Below, piece by piece: positions 30,514 through 39,821 of a stretch of 64,000 bases of DNA. The notes beneath the pieces are model-generated. The model was given only the letters and a program-made list of their open reading frames with translations, was not told the DNA's origin and searched no databases. Positions within the stretch are counted from its first letter, which is position 1. Every line of letters begins with the position of its first letter. The DNA comes from Pseudomonas versuta. Lineage in GTDB: Bacteria; Pseudomonadota; Gammaproteobacteria; Pseudomonadales; Pseudomonadaceae. The stretch lies in contig NZ_CP012676.1 in assembly GCF_001294575.1 (NCBI RefSeq), forward strand, positions 4,353,501 through 4,417,500. The letters are read 5' to 3'. A program made the position numbers and the translations under genes.

Positions 30514-30996
30514 CTAAGCCTCGATGGCTTGCACTTCTTCGTTCTGCTTGTGCGCGTTGTGCAGGACTTCAATCAGGCAGTCTTCGAGTTCGAAACGCTC
30601 GCTAAGCAGAGCATCCAGTTCTTTGAATTTTGCCGCGAGGATTTCACAGGCCGGGTCGTGGTCTTTGCCACAGCGCTCATGGAAGGCCAAAGCGGCTTCA
30701 GTACTGACATCGATGCGCGGGTAGATGTCTTGGGCGAATTCAAGTGCCCGCAAGTCGTTAAAGGCTTTGGCTTCTTCGGCGAGCTCCGCATAAATCTCAA
30801 AATGCCCTGCAGAGACGTAGTCCACCAAAATTGCACAAAAGTCCTTCTGGAGTTTGCGCTTGGGGTTCGAAGTCATTTGCTCAAGCTTGACGGCGTCATA
30901 CGCCTCGATAAGTTCTTCGCGCTCTTGTAGCCAGCGGTCAATCAGCTTGTGGACGCCATTGAAACGTTCCTGAGCATTCTTGCAACTCTCGAGCAT
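30514..30996 (-). CDS. algQ: AlgQ/Rsd, anti-sigma-70 regulator
   Basis: 160 residues from the ATG at 30996 (MLESCKNAQERFNGVHKLID); GAGAG lies upstream. A helical protein of the Rsd/AlgQ family, which binds region 4 of the housekeeping sigma factor and shifts polymerase toward alternative sigmas. In P. aeruginosa it also promotes alginate and siderophore gene expression. The central PKRKLQKDFCAILVDYVSAGHFEIY is characteristic. A longer frame upstream is not family-like. Confidence 0.95.
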   Translation of the reverse strand: MLESCKNAQERFNGVHKLIDRWLQEREELIEAYDAVKLEQMTSNPKRKLQKDFCAILVDYVSAGHFEIYAELAEEAKAFNDLRALEFAQDIYPRIDVSTEAALAFHERCGKDHDPACEILAAKFKELDALLSERFELEDCLIEVLHNAHKQNEEVQAIEA

Positions 30997-31179
30997 GACG
31001 GTCTCTCTTCCCTTGTGGGCCCACGCCGCCTGACTGTAGCCAGGCCTGTCTGAACCCAAATGTGCAAAGCGCACCGGTATTGGGCGGCATAATTCCAATA
31101 ATGCGTGCGGGCCAGATTATGCCCGCACGGCAACTGCTTCAAGGTACCCACGAGAGAAAGTTCATACAAGCGTTTAATA

Positions 31180-31713
31180 CTAACTGCTACCCCGGGTCGC
31201 AGGCGCACGTGGTTTGCGAGAGTAAATCGAGCGAATGACCTGAAAGCCGCCAGGAATACTCAAGCCGACAAAGGCCAGCAGGCTTAGCTCGGGAATGCTC
31301 AGGTCAAACACAGTCCAGCTAATCTGCGCGCACACATCGTTTCCCCGATAGATCATCGAGACGATTTCATTCAGGGACAGGTCGCGCCAGATACGGGCCA
31401 GATCGGGCTGGCAGAACATCAACTGTTCGGGAGCCAGACGTTGCATCAGCACCTGCCTCAGTGCGCTCGCAGCGCCTCCCAGGGCAAACAGCATGGATGC
31501 AATGGAGTAGCACCGCATGCCTGCACGACGCGGGCCATGCACATAGCCCATCAGGTTAACGAGGCATAATCCCAGCAAGAAGCAGCGCTGCACCTGGCAT
31601 AGCAGGCAAGGTTCAAGCCCCACCCCGTATTCCAGAAACAACGAAGCGCCCAAGGTCAGGGCGCCGGCAAGAAACACCAAAAGAAAAATGAACCGTGAGC
31701 ATGCCAGGAACAT
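31180..31713 (-). CDS. dsbH: Disulfide bond formation protein DsbB-like (DsbH)
   Basis: 177 residues, four predicted inner-membrane helices. The first periplasmic loop has the redox pair C36 and C39 (CLLC) followed by the quinone-binding arginine in QVQR. The second loop holds two further cysteines in MFCQP and NDVCAQ, so all four DsbB cysteines are present. It should reoxidise DsbA and pass electrons to ubiquinone. Its place between algQ and hemY matches dsbH of P. aeruginosa; a second dsbB may exist elsewhere. Confidence 0.92.
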   Translation of the reverse strand: MFLACSRFIFLLVFLAGALTLGASLFLEYGVGLEPCLLCQVQRCFLLGLCLVNLMGYVHGPRRAGMRCYSIASMLFALGGAASALRQVLMQRLAPEQLMFCQPDLARIWRDLSLNEIVSMIYRGNDVCAQISWTVFDLSIPELSLLAFVGLSIPGGFQVIRSIYSRKPRAPATRGSS

Positions 31714-31901
31714 GGCTTTTCCGTAACAAAATAGACAGCTGGTTACGGTAGATGAAAGCCATCAGCCCTTTCAAGGTCGCCCATTAGGAACTGTCCGAAA
31801 GTACGCGCACAATTGCCAATAGATCTGACAGTCCGGACAAACGTAGCGCCATTTGCACTGCAACTTCTGGCTTGCGCACGGCCCAAGCCAGATTGCATCA
31901 A

Positions 31902-33143
31902 TTAAAGGCTAATGGCCGTAGCGGGTAGAGGCAGGGCCAGCAACCGCTCATCCAGCAGGTTCAATCCCTCCTGAAACAACTGATTGCTACGCGTCGTGTC
32001 CCCCAGCTGCGCCAACAGTCGTGCCAGTTCGGCACACGCCTCAGGGTTGCGTTCAATTTTAAGGCTGCTCTCAAGGTAGTCCCGTGCCTTGCCCCACAGA
32101 CTGTTTTGCAGGCACAAGCGACCTAACGTCAGCAATAAACCGGGGTCATCGGAGTGGGCCTTGAGCCAGCCTTCTGCAGTCTGCAACTGCTTGACCGGAT
32201 CGCTGCCCCGCAGCAGGCCATAAAGACGTACAAGATGGCTGTCGTAGTTGCGCTTGAGCGCTCCACGCAAGACTTCTTCAGCCTCGGTCTGGGCACCCAG
32301 CTGGCGCAATTGCTCAGCATATGCCAACACCAGTGCCGGCTCCTGACGCTGAGCAGACGTCAGTTGCTGCCAGGCACGCTGAAGCGATTGCAGCCCTGCT
32401 TCACCCTCGGTCTCGCGCCGAGCAGCAAAGCTCAGATTCTTGCCCCAGGCGCGACGCTCAAGTTCCGCCAGCTCGTTAGCCGGCAGCACCTTGTCTTTGC
32501 GTAACTCTGGCAGCAAGCGGATCAGTGCCGTCCAGTCGCCACGCTGCTGATGCAAACGCTGTAACTGGCGCAACACCTGGGCATTGTGTGGATGGCGCTC
32601 GTGCATGGCCTGCAAAGTGGTCAGTGCACCTTCAGTGTCGGCGCGGTCCATCTGCAACTGGGCATGACTCAGTGCAATGGCCAGCTCGGCCTGAGGCTGA
32701 CGCTCCAGGGCCCGTTCCAGCAAGTTGTCGCTCTCTTCGTAATGCCCCAACTCGTTGGCTGCCCGAGCCGCCCCGAGGTAGTAGAGCAAAGGCTGACGCT
32801 CGGCTTCAGCCGCGCGCGCCAGGTGCTTCTGCGCACTGGCCCATCGCCCCTCAGCGAGGTCAATTTGCCCTTGCTCGATAGCAATCTGGGTGCGACGGCT
32901 GCGGTTACGCCGCGACCAGGGATTGACCAGACCGGTAGACGCTGTCACCAGCTCGACCAGCAGCTTGATACCCCAGATCACTAGCCACAGCACCACCAGC
33001 AGCGCCAAAGTGGCCCACAAACTGGATTCGTAGCGGAAGCTTTTGTAGGCGATCAACACGTAGCCCGAGTCTTCGGCGATTGCCAGGCCGATGCAGGCCG
33101 CAGCTGCAATCAACAAAAACACAATCACATAAAAGCGTCTCAT
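31902..33143 (-). CDS. hemY: HemY, membrane TPR protein
   Basis: 413 residues with two N-terminal helices (FYVIVFLLIAAAACIGLAI and LWATLALLVVLWLVIW) and a long array of tetratricopeptide-like helices (LLYYLGAARAANELGHYEES, ALVLAYAEQLRQLGAQTEAE). It belongs to the proteobacterial HemY family found at the end of hemCDXY operons. It is not the Gram-positive HemY oxidase. Its role in heme synthesis is unproven; a scaffold role is often proposed. The start overlaps the hemX stop as ATGA. Confidence 0.93.
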   Translation of the reverse strand: MRRFYVIVFLLIAAAACIGLAIAEDSGYVLIAYKSFRYESSLWATLALLVVLWLVIWGIKLLVELVTASTGLVNPWSRRNRSRRTQIAIEQGQIDLAEGRWASAQKHLARAAEAERQPLLYYLGAARAANELGHYEESDNLLERALERQPQAELAIALSHAQLQMDRADTEGALTTLQAMHERHPHNAQVLRQLQRLHQQRGDWTALIRLLPELRKDKVLPANELAELERRAWGKNLSFAARRETEGEAGLQSLQRAWQQLTSAQRQEPALVLAYAEQLRQLGAQTEAEEVLRGALKRNYDSHLVRLYGLLRGSDPVKQLQTAEGWLKAHSDDPGLLLTLGRLCLQNSLWGKARDYLESSLKIERNPEACAELARLLAQLGDTTRSNQLFQEGLNLLDERLLALPLPATAISL

Positions 33144-34267
33144 GGGCTGGTCTCCTGAGCCGGGTTGGCAGCCGCCTTGCCCGGCTCATCAGCATTCACG
33201 TTTCGACGCTCAAGATAGGCCTGCACCGCACTCAAGGTGCCAGCAAGGTCCGGCGTCTTCACCGTGACCGGTTGCTTGCTCAGCTCAACCACTTGTTCGA
33301 GAATTTTTTGGCTTTGCGCATTATCCGGATTGAAATTGCCCTTGAGCACTTCCTGGGCTTGCGCCAAAGCCTGGGTGTAAACCGGCTCCTGGCCGTTCAA
33401 GGCCGCCCATTGGGCCTGCTCCAGCGCCAGGCTCAAGGCCAGACGCACTTGGGTCAGGCTCTGGCCCGCCAGCAGCGGCCGGACATTTTTATCTGCGTTG
33501 AAATCGATGCGAATGTAGTGCGAGATTTCGTCCCACCATTGCGCCCAACGGCTCGCGCCATCGCCATCGGCCGTAAGACCCAGCAGTGAATCGCCTGCAT
33601 CCTTGTATTGCGGGGCCAATGCGTTGAGGTGTGCTACTTGGTCACGCAAGGCCCCCAGCTGCAGGAACAAGCCGGTACGGTCAGGCTGCTCTACGCTGCG
33701 CAATGCGGTCAGGCTTTTGGCCAGTTGTTCACGTGCGGCGAAAGAGCCGGGGTCATTCTGCTCGCGAAAAATATCATCGGCGCCCTGCACCAGCGCTTGG
33801 GCACTGCTGATGTCCTGCAATGCCGACAAACGCAGGCTGGCCAGGCGCAGCAAGTGTTCGGCCTCGGCCAGACGCCAGTCCTTGCGGCTTGCACCCAGAA
33901 CCGTCTCAAGGCGCTGATTCATACGCTGCTGATCACCTTGCAACTGCACCACCAGTTGGCGCTGGTTATCCAGCTCGCTGGCAGATGGCAACTGGTTAAG
34001 GCGCGTCAGCAACACCTGCTCGGTCTGCTTGATCGACAGTGTTTGCGCAGCCAAGGCCTGGACTTCACCCAGTTGTTGTTCGGTGTTGGTTTGCAGGTGA
34101 CGCACCTGCCAGACACCCCAACCGCCGACGGCAACACCGGCAGCACCCAGCAGCAGTGCAACCACGGCCAGACCATTGCCCCGACGATCTGGCGTCGTAA
34201 CCGGCTTTTGAACCGGCGCTTGCGGCGCCGGTTGCACGTGTTCTTTTGGCACGACTGTTTCGCTCAC
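33140..34267 (-). CDS. hemX: HemX, uroporphyrinogen operon membrane protein
   Basis: 375 residues from a GTG at 34267 with AAGGA 4 bases before it; a longer frame reaches back into hemD but is not HemX-like. A Pro- and Ala-rich cytoplasmic N-terminus precedes one membrane helix (about residues 36-56, LAVVALLLGAAGVAVGGWGV) and a periplasmic domain with coiled coil (QLVVQLQGDQQRMNQRLETV). It was long called a uroporphyrin-III methyltransferase but lacks a methyltransferase fold. It is translated 16 bases after hemD and overlaps hemY. Confidence 0.93.
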   Translation of the reverse strand: MSETVVPKEHVQPAPQAPVQKPVTTPDRRGNGLAVVALLLGAAGVAVGGWGVWQVRHLQTNTEQQLGEVQALAAQTLSIKQTEQVLLTRLNQLPSASELDNQRQLVVQLQGDQQRMNQRLETVLGASRKDWRLAEAEHLLRLASLRLSALQDISSAQALVQGADDIFREQNDPGSFAAREQLAKSLTALRSVEQPDRTGLFLQLGALRDQVAHLNALAPQYKDAGDSLLGLTADGDGASRWAQWWDEISHYIRIDFNADKNVRPLLAGQSLTQVRLALSLALEQAQWAALNGQEPVYTQALAQAQEVLKGNFNPDNAQSQKILEQVVELSKQPVTVKTPDLAGTLSAVQAYLERRNVNADEPGKAAANPAQETSP

Positions 34268-34283
34268 GTATCCATCCTTTGCA

Positions 34284-35051
34284 TTAGAAAGCAGGTACGG
34301 GATGCTCCCGTAGCGCCGCCAGCAAAGCCGTGGCACTTGCACCACGACAATCCACAACGTTTTTAGCCCCTGCGCTGCGCGCGATCTCGGCAACCCGAGG
34401 GCTTGGAACAAACAACGGTAAACGTGCCAACCGGGGCCAGGCAAGACCTGACAAGTGACGTAAATGTTCAAAACCCTGCCCACTGCTGACCACCAGACCG
34501 TTCAGGCGTTCCACTCTGACCCGCTCGGGCAGTTCCTGCGCCGGGTATGACGGTAACGCTCGACGATAGAGTTCAAGGTAGTCGACCTCGGCTCCCAGGC
34601 CACGCAGGCGGTCAGCCAGCATCTCTCTACCACCTACGCCCCGCATGATCAGGACCCGGGGCTCAGCGCATTCAATTGCCCGGGTGAACACCGGCAGCGC
34701 CAACAGGGCTTCGCTGTCATCACCGCATTGAGGGTAGCTAACATCAAGGCCATAGTCGGTGAGAATCTGCGCGGTGGCAGCGCCGACACTGAACCACTTT
34801 TGAGCGGGTGCGTGCGGCCAGTACTGCTTGACCAGCTCCAGCCCCAGGCGCGCCGCGGGCTTGCTGACCACAATCACCGCGCAATAGCGGTCAAGGTGGA
34901 TAATCAGCTCCCGTTGTTCATCTGTCAGCCCAAGGGGCTGGATCTCCAACAGGGGCAAGCTGCTGCTGAAAATGCCGGCAGCAGCCAGCTCGCTCGCCAG
35001 CGCTGCCGACTCTTCGGCGGGCCGGGTGAGCAACAAGCGCCAGCCTGTCAC
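34284..35051 (-). CDS. hemD: Uroporphyrinogen-III synthase
   Basis: 255 residues from a GTG overlapping the hemC stop (GTGA). It closes hydroxymethylbilane to uroporphyrinogen III with inversion of ring D. The family is divergent; the recognisable parts are the start [48 protein letters not shown] and [11 protein letters not shown]. Second gene of hemCDXY. Confidence 0.93.
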   Translation of the reverse strand: MTGWRLLLTRPAEESAALASELAAAGIFSSSLPLLEIQPLGLTDEQRELIIHLDRYCAVIVVSKPAARLGLELVKQYWPHAPAQKWFSVGAATAQILTDYGLDVSYPQCGDDSEALLALPVFTRAIECAEPRVLIMRGVGGREMLADRLRGLGAEVDYLELYRRALPSYPAQELPERVRVERLNGLVVSSGQGFEHLRHLSGLAWPRLARLPLFVPSPRVAEIARSAGAKNVVDCRGASATALLAALREHPVPAF

Positions 35052-35989
35052 TCGTGACCTGCCTCACCATAGACGGCTTTGAGGATATCCCCGGCGCCTT
35101 GGGCCAGAAGCTGCTCGGCCACTTGAATCCCCAGCTCGGTTGCGGCGCTTTGCAGCCCGCGGGCGTCGGCACTCAGGAGCAGACCGCCACTGGGGTCACC
35201 GACCAGTCCACGCAGCCAGACTTGCTCGCCCTCGAGTACGGCATAGCATGCAATCGGCACCTGACAGCCACCGTTCAAATGCTTGTTCAGTGCACGCTCG
35301 GCGGTGACGCGCACGGCGGTATCCGCGTGGTGCAAGGGGGCCAGCAAGGCGTGAATTTCGCTGTCGGCGCTGCGGCACTCAATACCGACTGCACCCTGGC
35401 CTCCGGCAGGCAGACTGTGCTCGATGCTGATCGCCGAGGTAATGCGATTCTCAAAGCCCAAGCGAATCAGGCCAGCGGCGGCAAGGATGATGGCGTCGTA
35501 CTCACCGGCATCCAGCTTGGCCAGACGGGTGTTGACGTTACCGCGCAGGAAGCGGATTTGAAGATCCGGACGACGGGTTAAAAGCTGGGCCTGGCGGCGC
35601 AGGCTCGAGGTGCCGACAACGCTGCCTAGAGGCAAATCGTCGAGACTGGCAAAGGTATTGGAGACAAAGGCATCGCGCGGGTCTTCGCGCTCGCAAATGC
35701 AAAACAGGCCCAGACCTTCAGGGAAGTCCATGGGCACGTCTTTCATCGAATGTACGGCGATGTCAGCTTCGTTTTCGAGCAGAGCCGTTTCAAGCTCTTT
35801 GACGAACAGACCTTTGCCGCCGATTTTCGACAGCGGCGAGTCCAGCAGCTTGTCGCCACGACTGACCATGGGCACCAGCGTCACCACAAGAGCCGGGTGA
35901 GCCTGTTCTAAACGGGCTTTGACGTATTCGGCCTGCCACAGAGCCAGGGCGCTTTTACGGGTAGCGATGCGGATTTCGCGAGAGGACAT
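35048..35989 (-). CDS. hemC: Hydroxymethylbilane synthase (porphobilinogen deaminase)
   Basis: 313 residues. HemC joins four porphobilinogen units on a dipyrromethane cofactor. The cofactor cysteine C242 (GGCQVP) and the catalytic D84 (SMKDVPM) have the same numbers as in E. coli, and the N-terminus [15 protein letters not shown] is typical. It starts the hemCDXY operon downstream of algR; the gap to algR is 123 bases and holds a hairpin, so cotranscription with algR is possible but not shown. Confidence 0.97.
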   Translation of the reverse strand: MSSREIRIATRKSALALWQAEYVKARLEQAHPALVVTLVPMVSRGDKLLDSPLSKIGGKGLFVKELETALLENEADIAVHSMKDVPMDFPEGLGLFCICEREDPRDAFVSNTFASLDDLPLGSVVGTSSLRRQAQLLTRRPDLQIRFLRGNVNTRLAKLDAGEYDAIILAAAGLIRLGFENRITSAISIEHSLPAGGQGAVGIECRSADSEIHALLAPLHHADTAVRVTAERALNKHLNGGCQVPIACYAVLEGEQVWLRGLVGDPSGGLLLSADARGLQSAATELGIQVAEQLLAQGAGDILKAVYGEAGHE

Positions 35990-36112
35990 GGATCAATCCG
36001 TACTGAAAAGATACGGCTGATAATAACAGCTCAGCCAAAACAGCTTTGACTTGTATCAGAAAGTACGTGGCCTCCCTGGCCCAAAAGCCGTCCCCGCGCC
36101 TGTTAGCGCGGG

Positions 36113-36859
36113 TTAGAGTTGCTGCATCATTTTGCGCACGCCGGCAACATGACGGCGGCTGACTATCAGTGCATCGCCGTTCAGCCCCCTTAGAAACAGC
36201 TGGAAGTGTCCCAGCGGCGTCCGCTGCAAGCGTTCGATCCGGTCACGCGCAACCAGTGCATTACGGTGAATGCGTACAAAGCGTTCGCCAAACTCGTCTT
36301 CGAGAGCCTTGAGCGGTTCATCGAGCAGGACTTCGCCGCCTTCGTGACGCAATGTCACGTACTTGTGGTCAGCAATAAAGTAAATCACCTGGTCGATGGG
36401 GATCAGCTCAATGCCTTTTCGGGTTCTGGCACTGATGTGACTGCGCGGGCCGCTGCCGGTTTGCGCGGCAGGCCGGGTGAGTGCAGCCAGTTGAACGCGG
36501 TTAGGCCGGTGCGCGTCTTTCAGGGCCGCGCCCAGAGCCTCGGCGGTTGCCGGCTTGATTACGTAGCTGACGCCGCTCTCTTGCAGGGCCTGCAGTGAAA
36601 ATTCGTCTGGTGCCACGCAAAACACCACCGAGGGCGGTAGTTCGCGCTCGCATAATTTGGCTGCAACCTGCAGCCCGTCGAGACCTGGCAAGCGAATATC
36701 GAGCAAAACGACATCCGGCTTTAGGTTTTCGATCAGGCTCAATGCCTCTTCACCATGAGAGGCGCCAGGCTCCAGTAACGTGTAACCGCCAAGCTTACGC
36801 AGCACATCGCTTAAGTGCTCGCGGGCCAAGGGTTCGTCATCAACGATCAGGACATTCAT
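36113..36859 (-). CDS. algR: AlgR, LytTR-family response regulator
   Basis: 248 residues from the ATG at 36859. The receiver domain has the acidic pair at D7-D8, the phosphorylation site D54 (VLLDIRLPGLDG) and the conserved lysine in VIKPA. The C-terminal LytTR DNA-binding domain (from about 140) shows ELIPIDQVIYFIADHKYVTLRH and FVRIHRNALVARDRI. AlgR controls alginate, type IV pili and other virulence genes in P. aeruginosa. There its partner kinase gene algZ (fimS) lies directly upstream; here it is missing. A GC-rich stem (36093-36112) lies just after the stop, without a strong T run. Confidence 0.96.
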   Translation of the reverse strand: MNVLIVDDEPLAREHLSDVLRKLGGYTLLEPGASHGEEALSLIENLKPDVVLLDIRLPGLDGLQVAAKLCERELPPSVVFCVAPDEFSLQALQESGVSYVIKPATAEALGAALKDAHRPNRVQLAALTRPAAQTGSGPRSHISARTRKGIELIPIDQVIYFIADHKYVTLRHEGGEVLLDEPLKALEDEFGERFVRIHRNALVARDRIERLQRTPLGHFQLFLRGLNGDALIVSRRHVAGVRKMMQQL

Positions 36860-37244
36860 ATAGCGCTGTATTCCTGCGTGAGTCTCGCACAAGGATAGCG
36901 TAGACAGGTGATGTGACGGCTGTCACGGCGATCCACGCTAAGACTAGCGAAAAGGCCAAAAAGTGCCGCAAACCTCGCAGCAAAAAATCACCTGCATCTA
37001 TTGCTCGATTTAATACCGGATACGTCTGGCAATCTACAAAGACATGCAATGACTAATCCATACGAGCAACTGTAGACGGTTGCCAAGACGAAAGGGCTCA
37101 AACAATACATTTCGTTCGGGTATTTGTTTATACATGACTTCCCCCTCAAAGCTGCCGACCTGGGTCAACGCCATGATTGGCAACCCTGTTATCATCCACT
37201 GTAACTTTCTGTGTAACTCCCCTCAGCCGATTACGAGCGAATCC
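36860..37244. other. algR-argH intergenic region lacking algZ
   Basis: 385 bases between the divergent genes, far too short for the roughly 1.1-kb sensor gene algZ that occupies this place in P. aeruginosa. No remnant of a histidine-kinase-like frame is visible and no AlgU-type promoter (GAACTT-N16/17-TCTGA) was found by eye. Confidence 0.65.
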
Positions 37245-38639
37245 ATGAGCACCGACAAGACCAATCAGTCCTGGGGCGGCCGCTTCAGTGAACCCGTCGA
37301 CGCCTTCGTTGCGCGCTTCACTGCCTCCGTCACTTTCGACCAGCGCCTTTATCGTCACGACATCATGGGCTCCGTGGCCCACGCCACAATGCTGGCCAAG
37401 GTCGGCGTACTGACTGATGCCGAGCGTGACAGCATCATCGAAGGCCTGAAAACCATCCAGAGCGAAATCGAAGCCGGCACCTTTGACTGGCGCATCGACC
37501 TGGAAGACGTGCACATGAACATCGAGGCGCGCCTGACCGACCGCATCGGCGTAACCGGCAAAAAACTGCACACCGGGCGTAGCCGTAACGATCAGGTAGC
37601 CACCGACATACGCTTGTGGCTGCGCGACGAGATTGACGTAATCCTGGCTGAAATCACTCGCCTGCAAAAAGGTCTGCTGGAGCAAGCCGAGCGCGAAGCC
37701 GAAACCATCATGCCCGGCTTCACGCACCTGCAAACCGCCCAGCCAGTGACATTCGGTCACCACATGCTGGCATGGTTCGAGATGCTGAGCCGCGACTACG
37801 AGCGTCTGGTCGACTGCCGCAAGCGCACTAACCGCATGCCTCTGGGCAGCGCGGCACTGGCCGGCACCACCTACCCGATCGACCGCGAGCTCACTGCTCA
37901 GTTGCTCGGTTTTGATGCCGTAGGCGGCAACTCGCTGGACAACGTATCCGATCGCGATTTCGCCATCGAATTCTGCGCGGCGGCCAGCATTGCGATGATG
38001 CACTTGTCGCGGTTTTCCGAAGAGCTGGTGCTATGGACCAGCGCCCAGTTCCAGTTCATCGATCTGCCAGACCGTTTCTGCACCGGCAGCTCGATCATGC
38101 CGCAAAAGAAAAACCCGGACGTGCCAGAGCTGGTTCGTGGCAAAAGCGGCCGCGTTTTCGGCGCACTGATGGGCCTGTTGACCCTGATGAAAGGCCAGCC
38201 ACTGGCCTACAACAAGGACAACCAGGAAGACAAGGAACCGCTGTTCGACGCCGCTGACACCTTGCGCGACTCGTTGCGTGCATTTGCAGACATGATCCCT
38301 GCGATCAAGCCCAAGCACGCGATCATGCGTGAAGCGGCGTTGCGCGGTTTCTCCACCGCCACCGACCTGGCCGACTACCTGGTTCGCCGCGGCCTGCCGT
38401 TCCGTGATTGCCACGAAATTGTCGGCCACGCCGTGAAGTATGGCGTTGAAACCGGCAAGGACCTGGCTGAAATGAGCCTCGAAGAACTGCGCCAGTTCAG
38501 CGATCAGATCGAAGACGACGTCTTTGCTGTACTGACCCTCGAAGGGTCGGTCAATGCGCGCGACCATATCGGCGGCACTGCCCCTGCACAGGTCAAGGCC
38601 GCGGTTGTTCGTGGCAAGGCGTTGCTGGCCAGTCGCTAA
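37245..38639 (+). CDS. argH: Argininosuccinate lyase
   Basis: 464 residues from the ATG at 37245 ([14 protein letters not shown]); the frame is open 55 codons further upstream but without family sequence. ArgH splits argininosuccinate into arginine and fumarate, the last step of arginine synthesis. The fumarase/aspartase signature [12 protein letters not shown] and the motifs [13 protein letters not shown] and [10 protein letters not shown] are intact. Divergent from algR. A strong bidirectional terminator follows. Confidence 0.97.
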   Translation: MSTDKTNQSWGGRFSEPVDAFVARFTASVTFDQRLYRHDIMGSVAHATMLAKVGVLTDAERDSIIEGLKTIQSEIEAGTFDWRIDLEDVHMNIEARLTDRIGVTGKKLHTGRSRNDQVATDIRLWLRDEIDVILAEITRLQKGLLEQAEREAETIMPGFTHLQTAQPVTFGHHMLAWFEMLSRDYERLVDCRKRTNRMPLGSAALAGTTYPIDRELTAQLLGFDAVGGNSLDNVSDRDFAIEFCAAASIAMMHLSRFSEELVLWTSAQFQFIDLPDRFCTGSSIMPQKKNPDVPELVRGKSGRVFGALMGLLTLMKGQPLAYNKDNQEDKEPLFDAADTLRDSLRAFADMIPAIKPKHAIMREAALRGFSTATDLADYLVRRGLPFRDCHEIVGHAVKYGVETGKDLAEMSLEELRQFSDQIEDDVFAVLTLEGSVNARDHIGGTAPAQVKAAVVRGKALLASR

Positions 38640-38688
38640 CACCGTAAGCGCTGCTGCAGACAGTGGCTAAATGGTTTCGCGGGTAATG

Positions 38689-38719
38689 AAAAACGGGCGC
38701 CATCTGAGCGCCCGTTTTT
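38689..38719. terminator. Bidirectional terminator between argH and gst
   Basis: AAAAACGGGCGC and GCGCCCGTTTTT form a perfect stem around a 6-base loop, with A and T runs on both sides. It can end both convergent genes. Confidence 0.93.
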
Positions 38720-38743
38720 ATTGCGCTGTAAACGCCACCAGGG

Positions 38744-39403
38744 TTATTTCTTACTGCTGATCCACGCCAGAAACTGCGGCATGGCTGCGTCCTTATCGGC
38801 CGCAATCTGCTGCACGTGGGGATTTTTCTCCAGGCGCTCCAGCAGCGCCCGGGCCGCCGGCTGTTCTGCCAATAAATCCAGACCGTAGAGTTTGTGGCCT
38901 ACCGCACAGGCCTGGTTGATGCTGTACAGAAAGTAAATGTCCGCAAGGCTCAGGGTATACCCGGCCAGATAAGGTGCGAATTTGCCATGTCGACCGAGTG
39001 CAGCAACACCCTCTACCAGCTCGACCCGGGTTTTGTCCTTGATCGCCTCGGGCACTGACATGCCGAAAAAGGCCTCGCCATAGCAGGCACGTGCCGGCAA
39101 CTCGATATACAACTCGATTTCCTTGGCCAGCGCCAAGGCCTGGGCGCGTTCAAACGGGTCAGTAGGCAGCAGTTTTTTCCCCGGCTGAGTCTGCTCCAGA
39201 TATTCGAGAATTACGCTGGTTTCGTTGATGAAACCCTGATCGACGCCCAGCACCGGAATCTTGCCGCGCGGGCTGATCGCAAGCGCCTCGGGGGTTTGTC
39301 CGGCAAAAAACGGGACCTCCTCGAATGGGACGCCCTTTTCCAGCAGCGCCAGCTTGACCATGTTGTAGTAGTTGCTGACTGCGAATCCATAAAGCTTGAT
39401 CAT
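38744..39403 (-). CDS. Glutathione S-transferase family protein
   Basis: 219 residues, GGAGG before the ATG. The N-terminal thioredoxin-like domain shows IKLYGFAVSNYYNMVKLALLEKGVPFEEV, the cis-proline block KIPVL and the glutathione-binding INETSVILEYLE. The helical C-terminal domain contains YTLSLADIYFLYS, the N-capping motif region. Such enzymes conjugate glutathione or reduce peroxides; the substrate is not deducible. Alone between argH and a small convergent gene. Confidence 0.93.
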   Translation of the reverse strand: MIKLYGFAVSNYYNMVKLALLEKGVPFEEVPFFAGQTPEALAISPRGKIPVLGVDQGFINETSVILEYLEQTQPGKKLLPTDPFERAQALALAKEIELYIELPARACYGEAFFGMSVPEAIKDKTRVELVEGVAALGRHGKFAPYLAGYTLSLADIYFLYSINQACAVGHKLYGLDLLAEQPAARALLERLEKNPHVQQIAADKDAAMPQFLAWISSKK

Positions 39404-39528
39404 TACAAAGCCTCCAGGCCGTATCGGGGTTGGCAGCGGTTGTTATAGAGCTTCGCCACTAAGCTGGCTAGCAGCATCAGCCGCGTGAATACAGTTAGAC
39501 TGCCCGCCTTTACTTGAGGAGCCTGCCC

Positions 39529-39813
39529 ATGAGCGAGCCAGTTGATATTGATAACGATGAAGAAGAGTTCGCCGAGTCCACGCTGATCCAGGCGATTGAA
39601 AACCAGATCGAAAGCGACACCCCGCCTGCCGCCAAAGCGACGTTCAACAAGTTGACGTTGGTGGGCTACGAGCGCGAAGAAATTTTGCAGCTGATGGCCC
39701 ATGTGCTGGCCGTAGAAATTGACGCGATCCTCGAAGAAGATCGCGCCTTCAACACCGAGTTGTACGAAGCAGCCCTGCGCGCACTGCCGACCTTGCCACC
39801 CGAGAAGAACTGA
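39529..39813 (+). CDS. Small acidic protein of unknown function
   Basis: 94 residues from the ATG at 39529, behind TTGAGGAGCC; the earlier in-frame start is not needed. Very acidic N-terminus (VDIDNDEEEFAES), then a helical segment (KLTLVGYEREEILQLMAHVLAVEIDAILEEDR). No signal peptide, helix anchor or metal motif. I recall similar short ORFs in Pseudomonas labelled hypothetical. Good ribosome site and codon use support a real gene. Confidence 0.78.
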   Translation: MSEPVDIDNDEEEFAESTLIQAIENQIESDTPPAAKATFNKLTLVGYEREEILQLMAHVLAVEIDAILEEDRAFNTELYEAALRALPTLPPEKN

Positions 39814-39821
39814 GTCACGGC

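Noticed and set aside
36093..36112. GC hairpin after algR as a true terminator
   Set aside because: The stem CCCGCGC/GCGCGGG is good but there is no T run directly after it on the minus strand, so it is mentioned only with algR.
36893..37244. AlgU-type promoter upstream of algR
   Set aside because: No GAACTT-type -35 with a matching -10 could be found on the minus strand.
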